A stretch of 64,000 nucleotides of DNA from Diphasiastrum complanatum. Lineage: Eukaryota; Streptophyta; Lycopodiopsida; Lycopodiales; Lycopodiaceae. Each line of letters opens with the position of its first letter. Position 1 is the first letter of the stretch. Of this stretch, positions 1 through 12,932 are shown one piece after another. Below the pieces are notes generated by a model. It did not search any database. It saw only the letters and a list, made by a program, of their open reading frames with translations, and had not been told where the DNA came from. The translations under genes and the position numbers were made by a program. The stretch covers positions 47,104,777 through 47,168,776 of the forward strand of contig CM055092.1 in assembly GCA_029204225.1 (NCBI GenBank). Reading direction: 5' to 3'.

Positions 1-116
1 CAGAGCATTGATTCTTCTTCAAGGCCTAATACTATATCAGAGCGCAGGACTTTCTCACTTCGTTGCAGAGCTTGTGACAAGCTGTATCCACTGATCAGGC
101 ATGCAAGACTATTGCC

Positions 117-390
117 GCTCTGATATCATGTCAACAATAAAAAATGGAACATCAAGCATTCACCATTAGCAATCACCAAAGAAGCCGGAAGAAGAACACG
201 CACTATCAATCTATCACCCTACCACATACTAAATGTAAAATGTATATATAAACCCTGAACCCTGATAGAGAGGGAGAACCTAGGAATAGACTACTAGACT
301 AGCCAATGGGTAGTTACAACTAGTAATAAAGTACATCGTAAACAGTAACTAAGAAGTGTAACAATGAAGTTTATCATTGATTTCTAACAA
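117..390 (-). repeat. Possible copia primer-binding site and LTR remnant, minus strand
   Basis: Positions 117-128 read on the minus strand as TGATATCAGAGC, one base from the plant copia primer site TGGTATCAGAGC. The plus-strand sequence then begins TGTCAACA at 129, as an LTR end should. The far end near 390 (TTTCTAACA) is a guess. No partner LTR was seen, so this may be a scrap or chance. Confidence 0.3.
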
Positions 391-1402
391 TTACAAGATG
401 ATTCGTTGGTCAATAAATAGTGACTAAATGCCAACATCAAGAGGTGTAGAGAGGAAGAGATCGATCAGTAAGAGGTGATCACAAAAGAGTTTTACAAAAT
501 TAGTGTGAGACACATAGTGCTACGCACAATACTAAGCTATTAGACATTGTAGTGATTTGTATTCCAACTTAACCTGCTTCTCTTTGAACTTGTTCCAATG
601 TACTAAGAACTTCCTTGAAACTCAACAAATGAAACTCAAGAAAAAATCACAAAGATATGGAAACAATCTAGCCTCTTCTTTTTCTCTTTCTAGCAAATCC
701 TAGCACATAGAATTTTAATTTCTTGATCACAATAGACCTAAATACAATATGAACTCTTGCCAACACCTAAGATTGAAACAGACTCTTGAAAAATTCCAAC
801 AAATTAAAATCAAGAGATCCTATCAAATTTAGGGTTTCTCCAAAAATGCAAAATATTGAATCAAGCAAAATCTACATGCAAAAGCTAGAATCTAGATATC
901 TCATCTAATAGAATGTAGCATCCACAATAACAAGCAATTTTTGTCTCCACATTCCAGTAAGTGGTTTCAAAAATTGGCCATATACAAGTATTTTGACCTA
1001 AAATGACTTTAAGATCACAAACTTTATACTTGAAACTACAAGATTTGAGCTAGAAACACCTCCTAATCCACATAGAATTCATGGCAGGAAACACAAGAGA
1101 TGAATTCCACACAAAGAAAGAAACTTTGATCATTATTTCTCCGTGCAGGTACAACTGTTTATAGCTTCCAAAATATCATCAGGCCACTTGCCCCAAAATT
1201 GACCTAAATTGGAAACTTCTAGATACTTGATCAAAAACCATGAGACCAGACTTCAAATGAGAATCCATTAGAAAATTCAAGATTGACGTATGTAGATAGT
1301 AGATTGTGTGACTTCAAAATAATTCAATAAATGTCTACTTTGTATCGGAACTTGGAAGTTCTGATATTGTATGCTCTATTAGACTGACCGCTTAGATATC
1401 AT

Positions 1403-1414
1403 GCTCTGATACCA
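1403..1414 (-). other. Copia primer-binding site, minus strand
   Basis: The minus strand reads TGGTATCAGAGC exactly, the usual plant copia site complementary to the initiator methionine tRNA. It abuts TGTTAGAAAATC at 1415 on the plus strand, the reverse complement of an LTR end in TTCTAACA. An LTR therefore probably starts at 1415 and runs right, with its former interior at lower coordinates. The interior holds no recognisable coding sequence. Confidence 0.55.
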
Positions 1415-1990
1415 TGTTAGAAAATCTAATGGAAAACTTTCTCGGTGCATGAATCTACATCTATTCAAGCTATTAACAATAAGTGAATGATAGCTCTACT
1501 ATTCAAGCTTCGAAGTAGCAAGGATCGATACAATCTATTCTGTAGACACACACAAAATCGTTAAAGATGCGAAAATGTGAACAGATCGAGCAAGTCGGAG
1601 CTAAAACGTTACAATCAACATTAAATGTCGACCACAAGAAAAATTCACCCTAGGAATTATGTTATCTGTATGTGATGAATCAGATCAAAACAAAAAATAA
1701 ATAAAACAATTGATAGGACACAAACACGACTCTGTTTATTAGAAACAATTTGATTTAGTGAGAAATGTGTATAGTCTAAATGCATTTAGATGCACAATCT
1801 TCCTGAAACAATATTATGAAAACAAAGAGGAAGATTGAATACTTGCACTCTAATTGAATGTATGATCGATTCATGGATTAACTTTTACACTGACGTTGTA
1901 CTGAAGATTTGCACATGGTAGTAGTACAATTATAAGAATGCTTAATTGATAGGTTTACAATTTGGATTAAGGTACTACATGTTGTTAACA
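1415..1990 (-). repeat. Probable copia LTR remnant, far end unresolved
   Basis: This stretch follows the minus-strand primer site at 1403-1414 and starts with TG on the plus strand. It is AT-rich with no gene. Its other end cannot be fixed because no second copy lies in the window; gag-like sequence of copia A1 begins shortly after it. The rest of 1-2000 is AT-rich sequence in which I see no gene. Confidence 0.35.
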
Positions 1991-2298
1991 GTCACTATTG
2001 GACAAAATGTATTTTGTTAGAGATTTTGCAGAAATCACGGGGTCGTGAAGATAAATTGTTGAATTGACAATCAACAGTCAAATCATTAGTTGATAGTTGA
2101 CTCGATAACAACTCCAACAATAGGCTTGACAATTGTTGATTCGAGTGTCTTTGATGGATTAGACAAATGTCGATCAGAGGTGTTTTTGCCACACATATTG
2201 GCCATATCAGACAAGCCCAAACTTCGAAAAAGTCTTCGGACATTCTGAGCAAAGTGAGGGATGTCACTTTGAAACTGCATCTAAAAAAAAAAATCTTC

Positions 2299-2770
2299 TC
2301 ACTCATAATGTTAGAATGCGATTCTAGTCGGAATCACATAAATCGATTCAAGACTCTATTAGAGAAAATGGCAGCAATAGGTTCAGTGATCAAAGATTCA
2401 TATGCTATTATGACCTTATTGTCTAGTTTGTCATCCTCCTATAGAAATTGGGTGATGATGATTTCAACTAATTCTAAAATAACTGTGTCTAGAGTCATAA
2501 CTGTGTTGTTGTAGGAGGATATTTGAAGGAATGGTGCATCCACATCCTCCATTGAAGACTCGAAGGTCCTATACACCAAGAAAAGCTCAAAGAAGCGATA
2601 GAGAAAGAAAAAGGCAAATCAATTCGATTCAAATCAAAAGTAGAATCAAAACCAGAATGATTAACTTGCTCAAAATAAGAAAATGATATTCTGCAAATAT
2701 TGCAAAAGGACGAATCACGAGATCCAGGACTGTCAAATACTCAAGTTCAACAACAATAAGAAGAAATAGT
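2299..2770 (+). pseudogene. Copia gag remnant with CCHC zinc knuckle (A1)
   Basis: The frame ending at 2514 carries a copia gag (UBN2-type) segment with the usual sequence HINRFKTLLEKMAAIG followed by LSSLSSSYRNWV, where gag proteins discuss one another in particle assembly. A stop interrupts at 2512-2514. Downstream, 2692-2733 encode CKYCKRTNHEIQDC, a CX2CX4HX4C nucleic-acid-binding knuckle with all four ligands. The N-terminal part of gag before about 2300 is not recognisable. It closely resembles the gag of copia D at 13.3-13.7 kb, so A1 and D belong to related families. Confidence 0.7.
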
Positions 2771-2841
2771 TGAATCAACAAGCCAATGCAACAATCTCTT
2801 TGAAGTAGAATGTCGAAGATGATGATGAGCAGAATGCCTTC

Positions 2842-3093
2842 ATGGTGAACCATCACCATGTTAAACAACTTGAGTGGTTCCTCGATTATGGAGCGACACA
2901 ACACATGACAAGCCATCGAGAATATTTCATCAACTATTCAACCTACATCACCAAAAAAATTGTTCACCTCCGAGACAACAATTCACATATGATCAAAGGT
3001 GAAGGTGCTGTTAGACTGAATTTTTTTGAAGCTCATACCGAAAGTTTTGTATGTCCCGAATTTGACAACAAATTTACTGTCACTATAGAATAA
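2842..3093 (+). pseudogene. Copia protease remnant (A1)
   Basis: The frame contains WFLDYGATQHMT, matching the copia aspartic protease active site, normally D-S-G-A followed by S/T-x-H-M. The active-site aspartate is kept but the serine is replaced by tyrosine. The retropepsin would cut Gag-Pol into mature proteins. The frame ends at 3093 and the usual GAG-pre-integrase motif is only faintly visible near 3240 (reads HLGHLNH). It is certainly inactive in this context. Confidence 0.65.
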
Positions 3094-3660
3094 ATGATTT
3101 AGGACATAAGGTAGAGTTCAAATCAGATTCATGCAAGATTCTTAATGAATGTAAGAGATCTCTTGCACTTGAAAAAAGACAAGGATATCTCTATAGGCTT
3201 ACTCATCATGCCTTAAGCAATTCAAATTCATGGATAAAGAATTGATTTGACATTATACACTTGGGCACCTCAATCATGTATCCATTGCAAATATGTCGAA
3301 GCATTCTTCAGTTCTTGATTTTAATTATCGAACTGTCGATCCTCCAGTCCGCGCATCATAGGAAAGTAGGCCAGAAGGTCATTCAAATCGAATGGAGTTA
3401 GACATAGTTCACTCAGATATGTGCAACAACAAGACTCCTTATGAAGTTTGGACATGAGCAAACCTTCATCAAAGCATTTAAGAGTTTTCGATGGACTGTC
3501 TATGCTCATGTCTTAAAAGAAGCCAAAAAGAAACTGGATGACATTCTCAAAAGTAGCCAATACATGATCAAATTTTGCAACCAATAGCACCTCCCAAAAT
3601 ATCGACAAGGATTCGAACTCAGCCTGTTCTATTCACTGATGAGTGTGCCCATTATATCTC

Positions 3661-4378
3661 ATAGGAGTCTACCACGATCGAAGAAGCACTATCATGGGCC
3701 AATTCAGATCTGTGGAAGGAAGCTATGGACGAGGAACACAACTCGCTGATCAAGAACAACACTTGGACTGTCACCAAATTGTCTACAAACAAAAAGACCA
3801 TCGATTGTAAATGGATCTTCAAGATCAAATATAAAGCAGATGGCAATATCAATAGAAGAAAGACTCAACTGGTGGCAAGAGGATTTTCTCAGATTTCCAA
3901 TATCGACTACTTTGAAACATTCAGCCCAATGCATTCTTCTATTCGACTACTACTATCGTATGCTACTACAACCAACCCTGAGGTACATCAATTAGATGTG
4001 CAAACAACATCCCGCAATGGGATTATCAAAGAGGACATCTATATGATCCAACCATAAGGCTATTTCCTCAACGATAGAGAAGACCAAGTCTATAAAGTCC
4101 ATAAAGCATTGTATGGCTTGAAGCAATCTTTGAGAGCCTGGTTTCATCAAATCAACAACTTTTTTATTGAACAAGGATTCAAACCAGGCTCTATAGATTA
4201 CAATGTATACTTCAAAGCCATTCGACAATCCTTTATCATCATCACACTCTACGTAGATGATACATTGCTAGTCAGCAACAATATTGGATTGGTAAAGGAC
4301 ACCAAAAGGCTAATTTCTCAAAAAATCGAAATGGTAGACTTTAGGGGAAGCTCAATACTATCTCGGAGTATGTCATGA
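3661..4378 (+). pseudogene. Copia reverse transcriptase remnant (A1)
   Basis: The RT landmarks are in order: CKWIFKIKYKADG, ARGFSQ, ETFSPM, HQLDVQTT, EEDIY-like, HKALYGLKQ and the catalytic YVDD at 4250-4261. There is an in-frame stop at about 4055-4057 (after YMIQP). A one-base insertion near 4340 shifts the frame just before the expected LGEAQYYLGV-type motif. The RT copies element RNA into DNA in the cytoplasmic particle. Sequence identity ends at about 4378, before RNase H. Confidence 0.8.
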
Positions 4379-4384
4379 AGTGCC

Positions 4385-4722
4385 TTATGGAGTTTACATA
4401 CATGATTTTCCTTACCGTTGAGCACATAACCCTTGGGTTGCAACTTTTAGATATCTTCTCCAATCACTCCACTCAAATAGGCTGTCTGTACATCAAGTTG
4501 ATGTACCTCAAGATTGTCTACAGTAGCATATGACATAAGAGTTTTGATCGAGGAATGCTTGACTATAGGACTGAAAGTCTCATTATAGTTGATATTTAGG
4601 ATTTGAGAAAATTCTCTCACTATTAGTCGAGCTTTTTATGGACTGATACTCCCATCAACTTTATATTTGATCTTAAAAATCCATTTGCAATCGATTATTT
4701 TTCTATTGAACCTCAAGGTTAA
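4385..4722 (-). pseudogene. Copia reverse transcriptase fragment, inverted
   Basis: The minus strand reads DCKWIFKIKYKVDGSISP at 4640-4700, then, across stops and running to lower coordinates, ETFSPIVKHSSIKTL, HQLDVQTAYL and HKAL. It covers the same RT section as A1 at 3790-4120 but on the opposite strand, so the two are inverted relative to each other. It has no LTR and no catalytic YVDD. It is probably a separate insertion or a rearranged piece of a related element. Confidence 0.7.
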
Positions 4723-4796
4723 AGTACCAAGGTAGGGGACAATGATCCCACACCCCCCAAACAAACAAACAAACACACCCAAGCATGCATGTGCGT

Positions 4797-4813
4797 GCGC
4801 ACACGCACACACA

Positions 4814-4867
<54 letters not shown>

Positions 4868-4933
4868 AACTGTGTGTGTGTGTGTGTGTATGTGTGCACA
4901 TGCGCATGTGTATCATGTGTGTATCTCTCTCTC

Positions 4934-4970
<37 letters not shown>

Positions 4971-4971
4971 T
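4797..4971. repeat. Compound microsatellite (AC)n-(TG)n-(CT)n
   Basis: An AC tract (about 4797-4864) is followed by TG (4871-4888), a short mixed piece, and CT (4923-4971). Open frames across it on both strands are low-complexity artefacts. Confidence 0.95.
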
Positions 4972-4979
4972 CTAAAAAT

Positions 4980-7900
4980 TATTGCTTGCAAAAGGGGGCA
5001 CTATGTACCCCACCTCTCCTAGCTTTCTCCTTATGGTGTTTTAAAAAATTATGACTTTGGACTGGTGCCCCTTCCTAATGGAAAAAATATAAAAAATAAA
5101 TGTAAGTAAGGTTTAAAGCCTCAATTGAGGGTCTAAGGCCCATGACTTTTCTTGACATAGATATAGTTTGAATTTTTTTTTCCCTGCTATAAAATAATAC
5201 CATCTAACTTTATAACGAGTTTTGTTGCACATTAAGTACATGATGCCGGAGGCACATGAAAAAGGAATTTTTTTTTTAATAGTGCCCTACGAAAATGAAT
5301 GATCCCAACATTTATCAAGGGGCAAATAAAGATAGCCTAAAAGCTCAAATCTTTTGTAAATTAAGAGCTAAAGGATAGGGACCAGGAGGGTGGATCCTTC
5401 ATGCAACATTCTTAAGAAAGGGACATAACTATTTAAAAATATGAGTAAGAGATCCTCTTTAAGAGCCAATAATAGAAGGATTTTTTGGATGATATCTTTC
5501 AAAAAAGAAAAATAAGTAAATTGAGGGAAGGAAATCTAAAGCAAATTGTCTTTAGTCGAAGTTTCGAAGGACTAATTTGTTTTCAAAAACAACTTCAACA
5601 TTCATGACAAGATTTTACAATCAAGCTTTTGCATATAACTCATCCATAAGCACAATTCAACAACGTGTAAATGACTTATCCATATTTTGAGTTTCATAAG
5701 CTTAGACTAACTAAATACGATGTTCTACTGGAGTGGAGAATTGAAAGTATTACTCTTGGCAAGTGAAACAAATTACCAAATATGGGTGGGGCCTCTCACT
5801 GGCCCCAAACATATTTAAATTTTATTATATTGCATGTGGAATCAATGATGTGATGTTACTAGATAGTGGTTCTTATGCTAGCCATTAACCTTGGCTTTCT
5901 AAGCACTAACACTAGAAGTGGGCTCAACTAAGGAACTTTGCAAGCTAAGCCCGACCTTGATATTGCCAATGTGTAGTGAGGAATCAATAGGCCCCACAAA
6001 CCAACTACATGAGCAAGGGGAGTTGTAGTTTATGGAATCTCTTAGAAGGGTGTTTGGGTGTGTGTGATCCATGCTCAAGGAGCTAGTGTTGGTTGACCAC
6101 AAGGAAACTTAAAGTGATACACTAAGGGAAAAGTGCTTGGTCTAGTTGTCATTAAGCTCAAGTAAGCATACCCAATAACACCACCAACATGTACAAAACA
6201 TCAAACTAGATTGAAACCAGTGAATTGAATTGTGCACGTGTATTAATATCTACAAATTCACTGCAATTAGTCGGTTCTCTTACCAAAACGTTAGGAGAAG
6301 TCCTACTCATATGAAGCTTGAGACTTTTACCTTGCTAGAAGTTTCTAGTTGTAGAAAAAATTATTATAGTAAAGAGCCTAGCTTCATACAAAATTCAAGA
6401 AAAGCTAGCATGATGACTAGAAGCGAACGTATTTTCATTGCTAAGCCAACGAGATAAATTACTTTTCAATCAAAAATTGTTTTTATTTGGATGAAGACCT
6501 AGTTGTGGCATAGTAGAGTGTCAAATAATTTTTTTCAAGGGTGTGATTGTAGATTGGAGTTTCATTCTAGAAAATATTCTAGAAAAAATGAGGATGTCTC
6601 CTCTAGCATCATATGATGTAGGCATGACAACAAGATAGTCTACAAAGCTTTCATGTGGTCATATTTGTCAACACCTTTCAATGCATGATATGGAGGGTAC
6701 AAATTGTACATCATATACAAGTTGTCAAAATCAAATCAAAAGGAACGCACTAATTCTAAAGACTTTTCACATACCGACAAAACATGAGGTATTGTTTCAA
6801 CGAGAGTAAGGAAAATACATTTGACCAAGTGGACCTGCCACCAATTTTTTATTTACTAGCTTCATTTTCAATCCTACAATAATAAAACACTAGAAAATAT
6901 GAAACTTAAAGATGCTAGTGCCAAATGGAGGCAATGAAAGAAAACATTAATATTGTTGTTGATTGCTTTGAAGTCGAAAGGCCAAATATATGATACGAGC
7001 CCACAATGATGTCCGATTATCTTGGTTGTATGTTCAAAAGGTACATAATACAAGCATGGTTTTACTTGTTAAATCATAAAGAAAACCATGTCAAAAGACT
7101 AAATATATTGAGTTTAGAGTTTTTTCTAGTATGTAACATCTTAGCAACTCCCTTCATTTGAAAGTATCAAATTCGCTTTGTAACTAGCACAAAACTCTCT
7201 GTGTTGTTTTTCTCCACACAAGCTCTTTTTTTGGGTATCTCCCTCAAGGCACAAGAATCATTTGTGTAAACAACTATTCAATGGCTTGATGAAAAAATCT
7301 AATGCACCCTAGTTCCTATCTCAATACCTATGTAACTATGATGTTGTTCAATAGTTGCAATGAATCATACATCTATGGGTGGAGATAAATCTCAGCTTGA
7401 GTTGTGTGGTAGAGGAAGTCACATGCCTATACAAGCAACCCTTCACCCTCTATGTGAAGCATGAGGAGAGCGCTTGGTGCTAACATGTTAGTTTGAGTCT
7501 TGTAGGACCCTTTGGCAATCAGCTCCAAAAGGCATTTGCCTCAACATCTATCACGTACTAGTTGAATCCCTTTTATTTCTTTTGGACTTGTTGGACTTGC
7601 GTATGTGTTGAAGTGGTCTACAAAAGTTTGTGAATCAATTTAAAATTAAAAGGCGTGGACTAGAGTGACTTTGGTCATGCAAGAACAAAGAGACCTAGGT
7701 GAGCACAAATTCAATATGATATCTTTCAATGTTTGAAAAGGAGTTTTCTTTATGCCAAGTTTGACTTTATGGATTGATTCCATTTCTTTTCATTTTCATC
7801 TCCATTCATTTTCTTGTCAACTTTATATTATGGGTTCTTGGTGAGCCAAGTTTTTGCAGAATTATATTTTATTGCCTATTGATTTACCGACGACTTTTTT

Positions 7901-9190
7901 AATTATACCCATATGTGACAAGGGCTCGTCGGATTTTATGGAGATGCATTTTTAAGATAACTTGATTAATGACTAGCAACAATTTTGTCTTGATCATGAC
8001 AAGGCATTAGAGAATTGCGAATTCATGAATACTCAATTGAAAATTGAATTGTGAAGATCATAATTGCTTTTGTGAATAGAATTTGTGACATCATGAAGTC
8101 ATAAATCTCGAATCATGAAATCATGGATATTGAATTGTGAGATTGTGAATAATGAATTGTCACATTATGAATATTGTATTGTGAGATCACGATCAAGAAT
8201 GGTGACAACATCAACTACTTTGGTGAATATTGATTGTGAAATTGTGGAGTTGAGACTTGCAAATACTAAAGTCTAAAAAGTGTCACTAATTTTGTGAATA
8301 TTTATTGAAATATCAAATTGTGAAATGATGGTATCATGAAATCATACCAAATCTTGAAATTATGAGAAATGAATAAAAAATAGTGTACTAGATGGAATAA
8401 TGAATACTCAAATATGAAATCATTTTCATAATCATAAAATATTAAGTACTTAGTTGTGTAAGCTTGATGACAGCAAATACTTTAATTTCTCATTACAAAA
8501 ATATAAAATTGTGAAGGTTTTGGGATTTGAAATTGCAGTCTTGTCATAAAAACACTCAAGCAAACTAAGACAATTCTAGCATATTTTACTACAATATATA
8601 ATTTTTCACTCAAAATTTTGGCTTTTGAGAAATGAGAATTTTATGACCTAGATTAACTAGTCAAAGTTTGAAAATCTCTTTATTTCATAGAATATTCCTT
8701 AGCTTGGATGATTTGAATTATAAATTAGCACCATAATCTTTGTCCTTTAATGTCTCAAATGGTAGGGGATATCATGAGGTATCATAGCTAGAGTAGGCTA
8801 TGGTGACAGAAAAATCTATAAGATGGAGTAATTTTTTAGATTATTTTATTTTATATTGTTGATATCTTGTGTTTGACTAAAAATAGCCATTGACCAAAAA
8901 CATTTTATAGATTTTGGATTTTTCTTTTAAAAAGTGTAGAGTAATATCACTGAAATTTTCATTTTAAAACTGGATGCAAAGGGACATCGTCATAAAGGAT
9001 GAAAAATCGTCCCTTCTACAACTAGTGATAATCTCTACATGAACATATGAGGGTAACACTTTTAGAATTCATTTATTGCAACTGCTTAGAACTTTGAGAG
9101 ATCATCTTTGTTGACAAGTTCACTTGCAAAGAGAAAGTTTGTGAACCAAACTGAATCAAACAGAACAATCAAGTGTGTGCACCACCTTGA
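4980..9190. other. AT-rich intergenic stretch without recognisable genes
   Basis: Only short scattered open frames are present, none with a recognisable motif or codon bias. The one visible structure is the degenerate repeat at about 7990-8480. The stretch may contain very old retrotransposon sequence, but nothing can be assigned. Confidence 0.6.
7990..8480. repeat. Degenerate AT-rich minisatellite-like tract
   Basis: Words such as GAATTGTGA, AAATCATGA and TGTGAATATTG recur many times in varying order. This suggests an old, decayed tandem repeat with a unit of about 12-25 bp. No exact unit can be set by eye. Confidence 0.45.
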
Positions 9191-9198
9191 ATCTTATC

Positions 9199-9638
9199 TT
9201 AGAACAAAGGAACATAGTCAATGTTTTCACCCTCGGGCTGAGCGTCATGCTCCCGGGCTGTCTCTCTGACTTGATCTAGGGCTTGGGCTTCTCCTATACA
9301 CTTCTTCATGTGCTTGAAGTTTTCTTGTTCAATAGTGGGATTACGGTATTCACCAACATATAAAGAACCCGATGAGCCACTAACAGGTCCTGTAGTAGCG
9401 AATTTGACTGGTCCTTTTTCTAATCTTTTATGCACTCTGATCTAGATGAACATAGTCATCGTAGATCCCTCAGGTTTTCCTACCACACTCATTAGATATA
9501 GTAGGGTAGAAACCTCTCCTTGTTTCTCTTTCCTCATTGGACATGTAGGTATGGGTGTCCGTACCCACAATAGCGACAAAGTGTATGAAATTGCCTTGCG
9601 TTTTGTTAGGGCACTTGGCTATTCTATGATTCTCTCAA
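9199..9638 (-). pseudogene. Gypsy gag zinc-knuckle remnant
   Basis: Read on the minus strand across frames, this segment gives an IAKCPNK-like motif followed by CRYCGYGH. The order matches the double knuckle at the end of the Gy2 gag (60690-60790: IA, stop, CPYKG, then CRDCGYGH). An open minus frame at 9435-9199 follows where the gag C-terminus would be. No complete knuckle survives. The piece probably belongs to an older gypsy element into which the adjacent LTR inserted. Confidence 0.4.
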
Positions 9639-10387
9639 TGTAGGGTGCGTAGATTCAATGGTGAGCAGTCCTCCGCCTGTCACAAGAAGGGTTAAAACAC
9701 AAGATAGGTTCCTAACTATGCTTAGTTGCTAGTTTAGATGCTTTTCTAACTCTACTTTAACACTACCCCACTTAACACTACTCCTCCTAACATTAACATT
9801 CAGGAATGAGGGTGAAAATAGGTGAAAGAGAGAGAGTTAGAGGGAGGTTAACTCATGTGCTCATCATAACATACTAATGGAGAAACTTTTAACTATTAGA
9901 AAGCAAGAACTATGGCAAACGAAAATCAATAAGCGGACACAATGAAAAGCAAGAGCATGCAACAATAGCACATGAGGATGCTTTGGCTCTCCAATTTGGT
10001 AGAGTCTCCTCCTCTCGATTAGCATGTAAAATGGTGTACAATAGGTGCCTTTTATCTTTGGGGTGGCCCTTGCCCCTTGCTTCCTATTGGTTACTTGGAA
10101 GAAGGTGGGATTGAAATCCACACCCTTCAAAAGAAACACAAACTAATCTAGGGTGCACAAAGAAGCACACCCCACCTACCACCATTTGACTTTTGACTAA
10201 TTACAAAACTTAGGAACTTAATATTATTTTAATTACATGGCCCAAAGTCAAGTTTATTCAAAATTAATTTATTTACAAGTGCTCATTGGGCCATGGGCTT
10301 ATACACGCAGGAAGCCACGACCCTCGCAAAAATGTACTTCTACTATTTTCGGCTACTTTATTTATTTACACATGAATACCCCCAATA
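9639..10387 (-). repeat. Gypsy LTR, family GyL, minus strand
   Basis: The minus-strand LTR starts TATTGGGGGTATTC at 10387 and ends in CACCCTACA at 9639. Its inner block (GCGAGGG, CCTGCGTGTATAAGCCCATG, GCCCAATGAGCAC), at about 10290-10345, recurs in the LTRs at 32379-33322 and 57238-58048. Before its end it has GACAGGCGG, as in the Gy2 LTR. The first bases differ from the TGTTG of the other copies. Length about 749 bp. Confidence 0.75.
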
Positions 10388-10405
10388 GGGCTTCCGACCT
10401 AAAGT
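10388..10405 (-). other. Polypurine-rich tract before the 3' LTR
   Basis: The minus strand reads ACTTTAGGTCGGAAGCCC just before the LTR start, in the place of the plus-strand priming tract. The same place at 33323-33340 reads ACTTTGGGCGGAGGACCC, which is more purine-rich. This fixes the LTR edge and shows that the ORF at higher coordinates lies at the 3' end of the element's interior. Confidence 0.6.
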
Positions 10406-11380
10406 AGTGCCGGTCCCTCGGCACTATGGTGTTTAGTAGTGCCCTCATTTCGCTTGCCGTTGTTGGATCAGCTAACCCGTAACTTCCTCCATGAAGTCCA
10501 ATCGTTTTGTACTTTTCTTGTCCTTGGGGCTTAGGAAGGACTTGTGGATGCATGTGAGCCAAAATTGGTCAGTCCATGCTTGGAATCTGCTGGATCGCCT
10601 AGTAATGCCGCTCTATAATACACTCAAGCCATTGGGAGTTGGTCTTCCACTTTTTCAGATGCCAGGGCGGTGTTAGGATCCAAAAATATGGGAGACAAAA
10701 AAATCATCCCATTTCATGGTGATTCCCATAAAAAATTCTAAGTCTCGGGCATATGCTGCGGCCGCGCGGACTGTGGGATTGGGGCCGTTAAGATATAATT
10801 TGAAAAATTGGACGAGAGACCTCTTGGCATCTACGTCCATGCCCCATCCGTATTCTGAATGAATTCGTGGCCAATTGAGTGTCCTCACTGTAATCTTCTC
10901 AAGTGGTTGCCACAGTCCGCCCACAGTGGATGGTGGGATGAGTGAGATGGCGGATGTGTGAAGAGACTGGACAATGCATTGTCCGAAGGATGGAACAAGA
11001 GAAACTGTAGGAAAGTAAAAGGTGGTATCAAGGATGGATGTGGATGTCGGAGAGTCTGTAGGTGTTAAGTTGAAGATTTTCATCCAATCGAGGGTGTTGG
11101 GCGACATCTGGGAATCGAGAGGGTTGAGAAATGGAGTGGAAACAGAAGAAGTAAGAGAGACATGAGGGATGGAAGATGCGATGGTGATAGAGGGTATGGT
11201 AGAAGCAAGAGCGGCTACGGAAGGTGGAGGAACGGGGGCGATGGTACTAGAAGTTGTGATAGCAGCGGTTGTGGAAGCGGAAGTGGAAAAAGCAAGAGTA
11301 GGGTGAAATATTGCGGTACGTTGTCAGGTGGTAGGAGGGCTAGCTGAGGTTGAGGCTGCGCCATGCATACGCTTGCTGGC
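10400..11380 (-). pseudogene. Unrecognised element ORF between pol position and 3' LTR
   Basis: I do not recognise this protein. On the minus strand, an S/T/P-rich low-complexity section (about 11380-11110) leads into a 144-residue open frame (11107-10673). That frame has a globular-looking part with WQPLEKITVRTLNWPR and an aromatic-rich stretch ending in KWDDFFVSHIFGS. It continues after a stop, with frame changes, to about 10362. There is no protease, integrase or RT motif and no zinc knuckle. It ends next to the polypurine tract of the GyL LTR, the place where some plant gypsy lineages (Athila, Tat) carry extra or env-like ORFs. A similar low-complexity-then-globular layout is seen at 26.2-28.5 kb. 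Confidence 0.5.
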
Positions 11381-11394
11381 CGGTGAGTTAGTTG

Positions 11395-12827
<1,433 letters not shown>

Positions 12828-12828
12828 G

Positions 12829-12841
12829 TGGTATCAGAGCC
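12829..12841 (+). other. Copia D primer-binding site
   Basis: It reads TGGTATCAGAGCC, the plant copia site for the initiator methionine tRNA, one base after the LTR end CAACA. Near-identical copies lie just upstream at 12804-12817 and, degenerate, at 12741-12751. Confidence 0.85.
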
Positions 12842-12932
12842 GAGGTTCATTGGATTACTAGAGTCTACGACCTATTCTAACTCTATAGAACTGTTCTTTC
12901 TGTTTGTGTTTTATCTCTGCTACACGATTGCT

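Larger units (their letters stand above)
2167..4380 (+). mobile_element. Copia retrotransposon fragment A1 (decayed gag-pol, no LTRs)
   Basis: The domain order is that of Ty1/copia: gag (about 2300-2520), a CCHC knuckle, protease (about 2870-2920), a pre-integrase remnant (about 3190-3330) and reverse transcriptase (3661-4378). Most of the integrase core and all of RNase H are missing. Stops and frameshifts occur throughout. No flanking LTR or primer site was found. The right edge at about 4380 meets an inverted copia RT fragment. Confidence 0.8.

Noticed and set aside
5899-6457. Two open frames of 67 and 75 residues
   Set aside because: No motif, no splice context, AT-rich surroundings; expected by chance.
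9446-9643. Plus-strand open frame of 65 residues
   Set aside because: It is opposite a minus-strand gypsy gag remnant and LTR end, and has no motif of its own.
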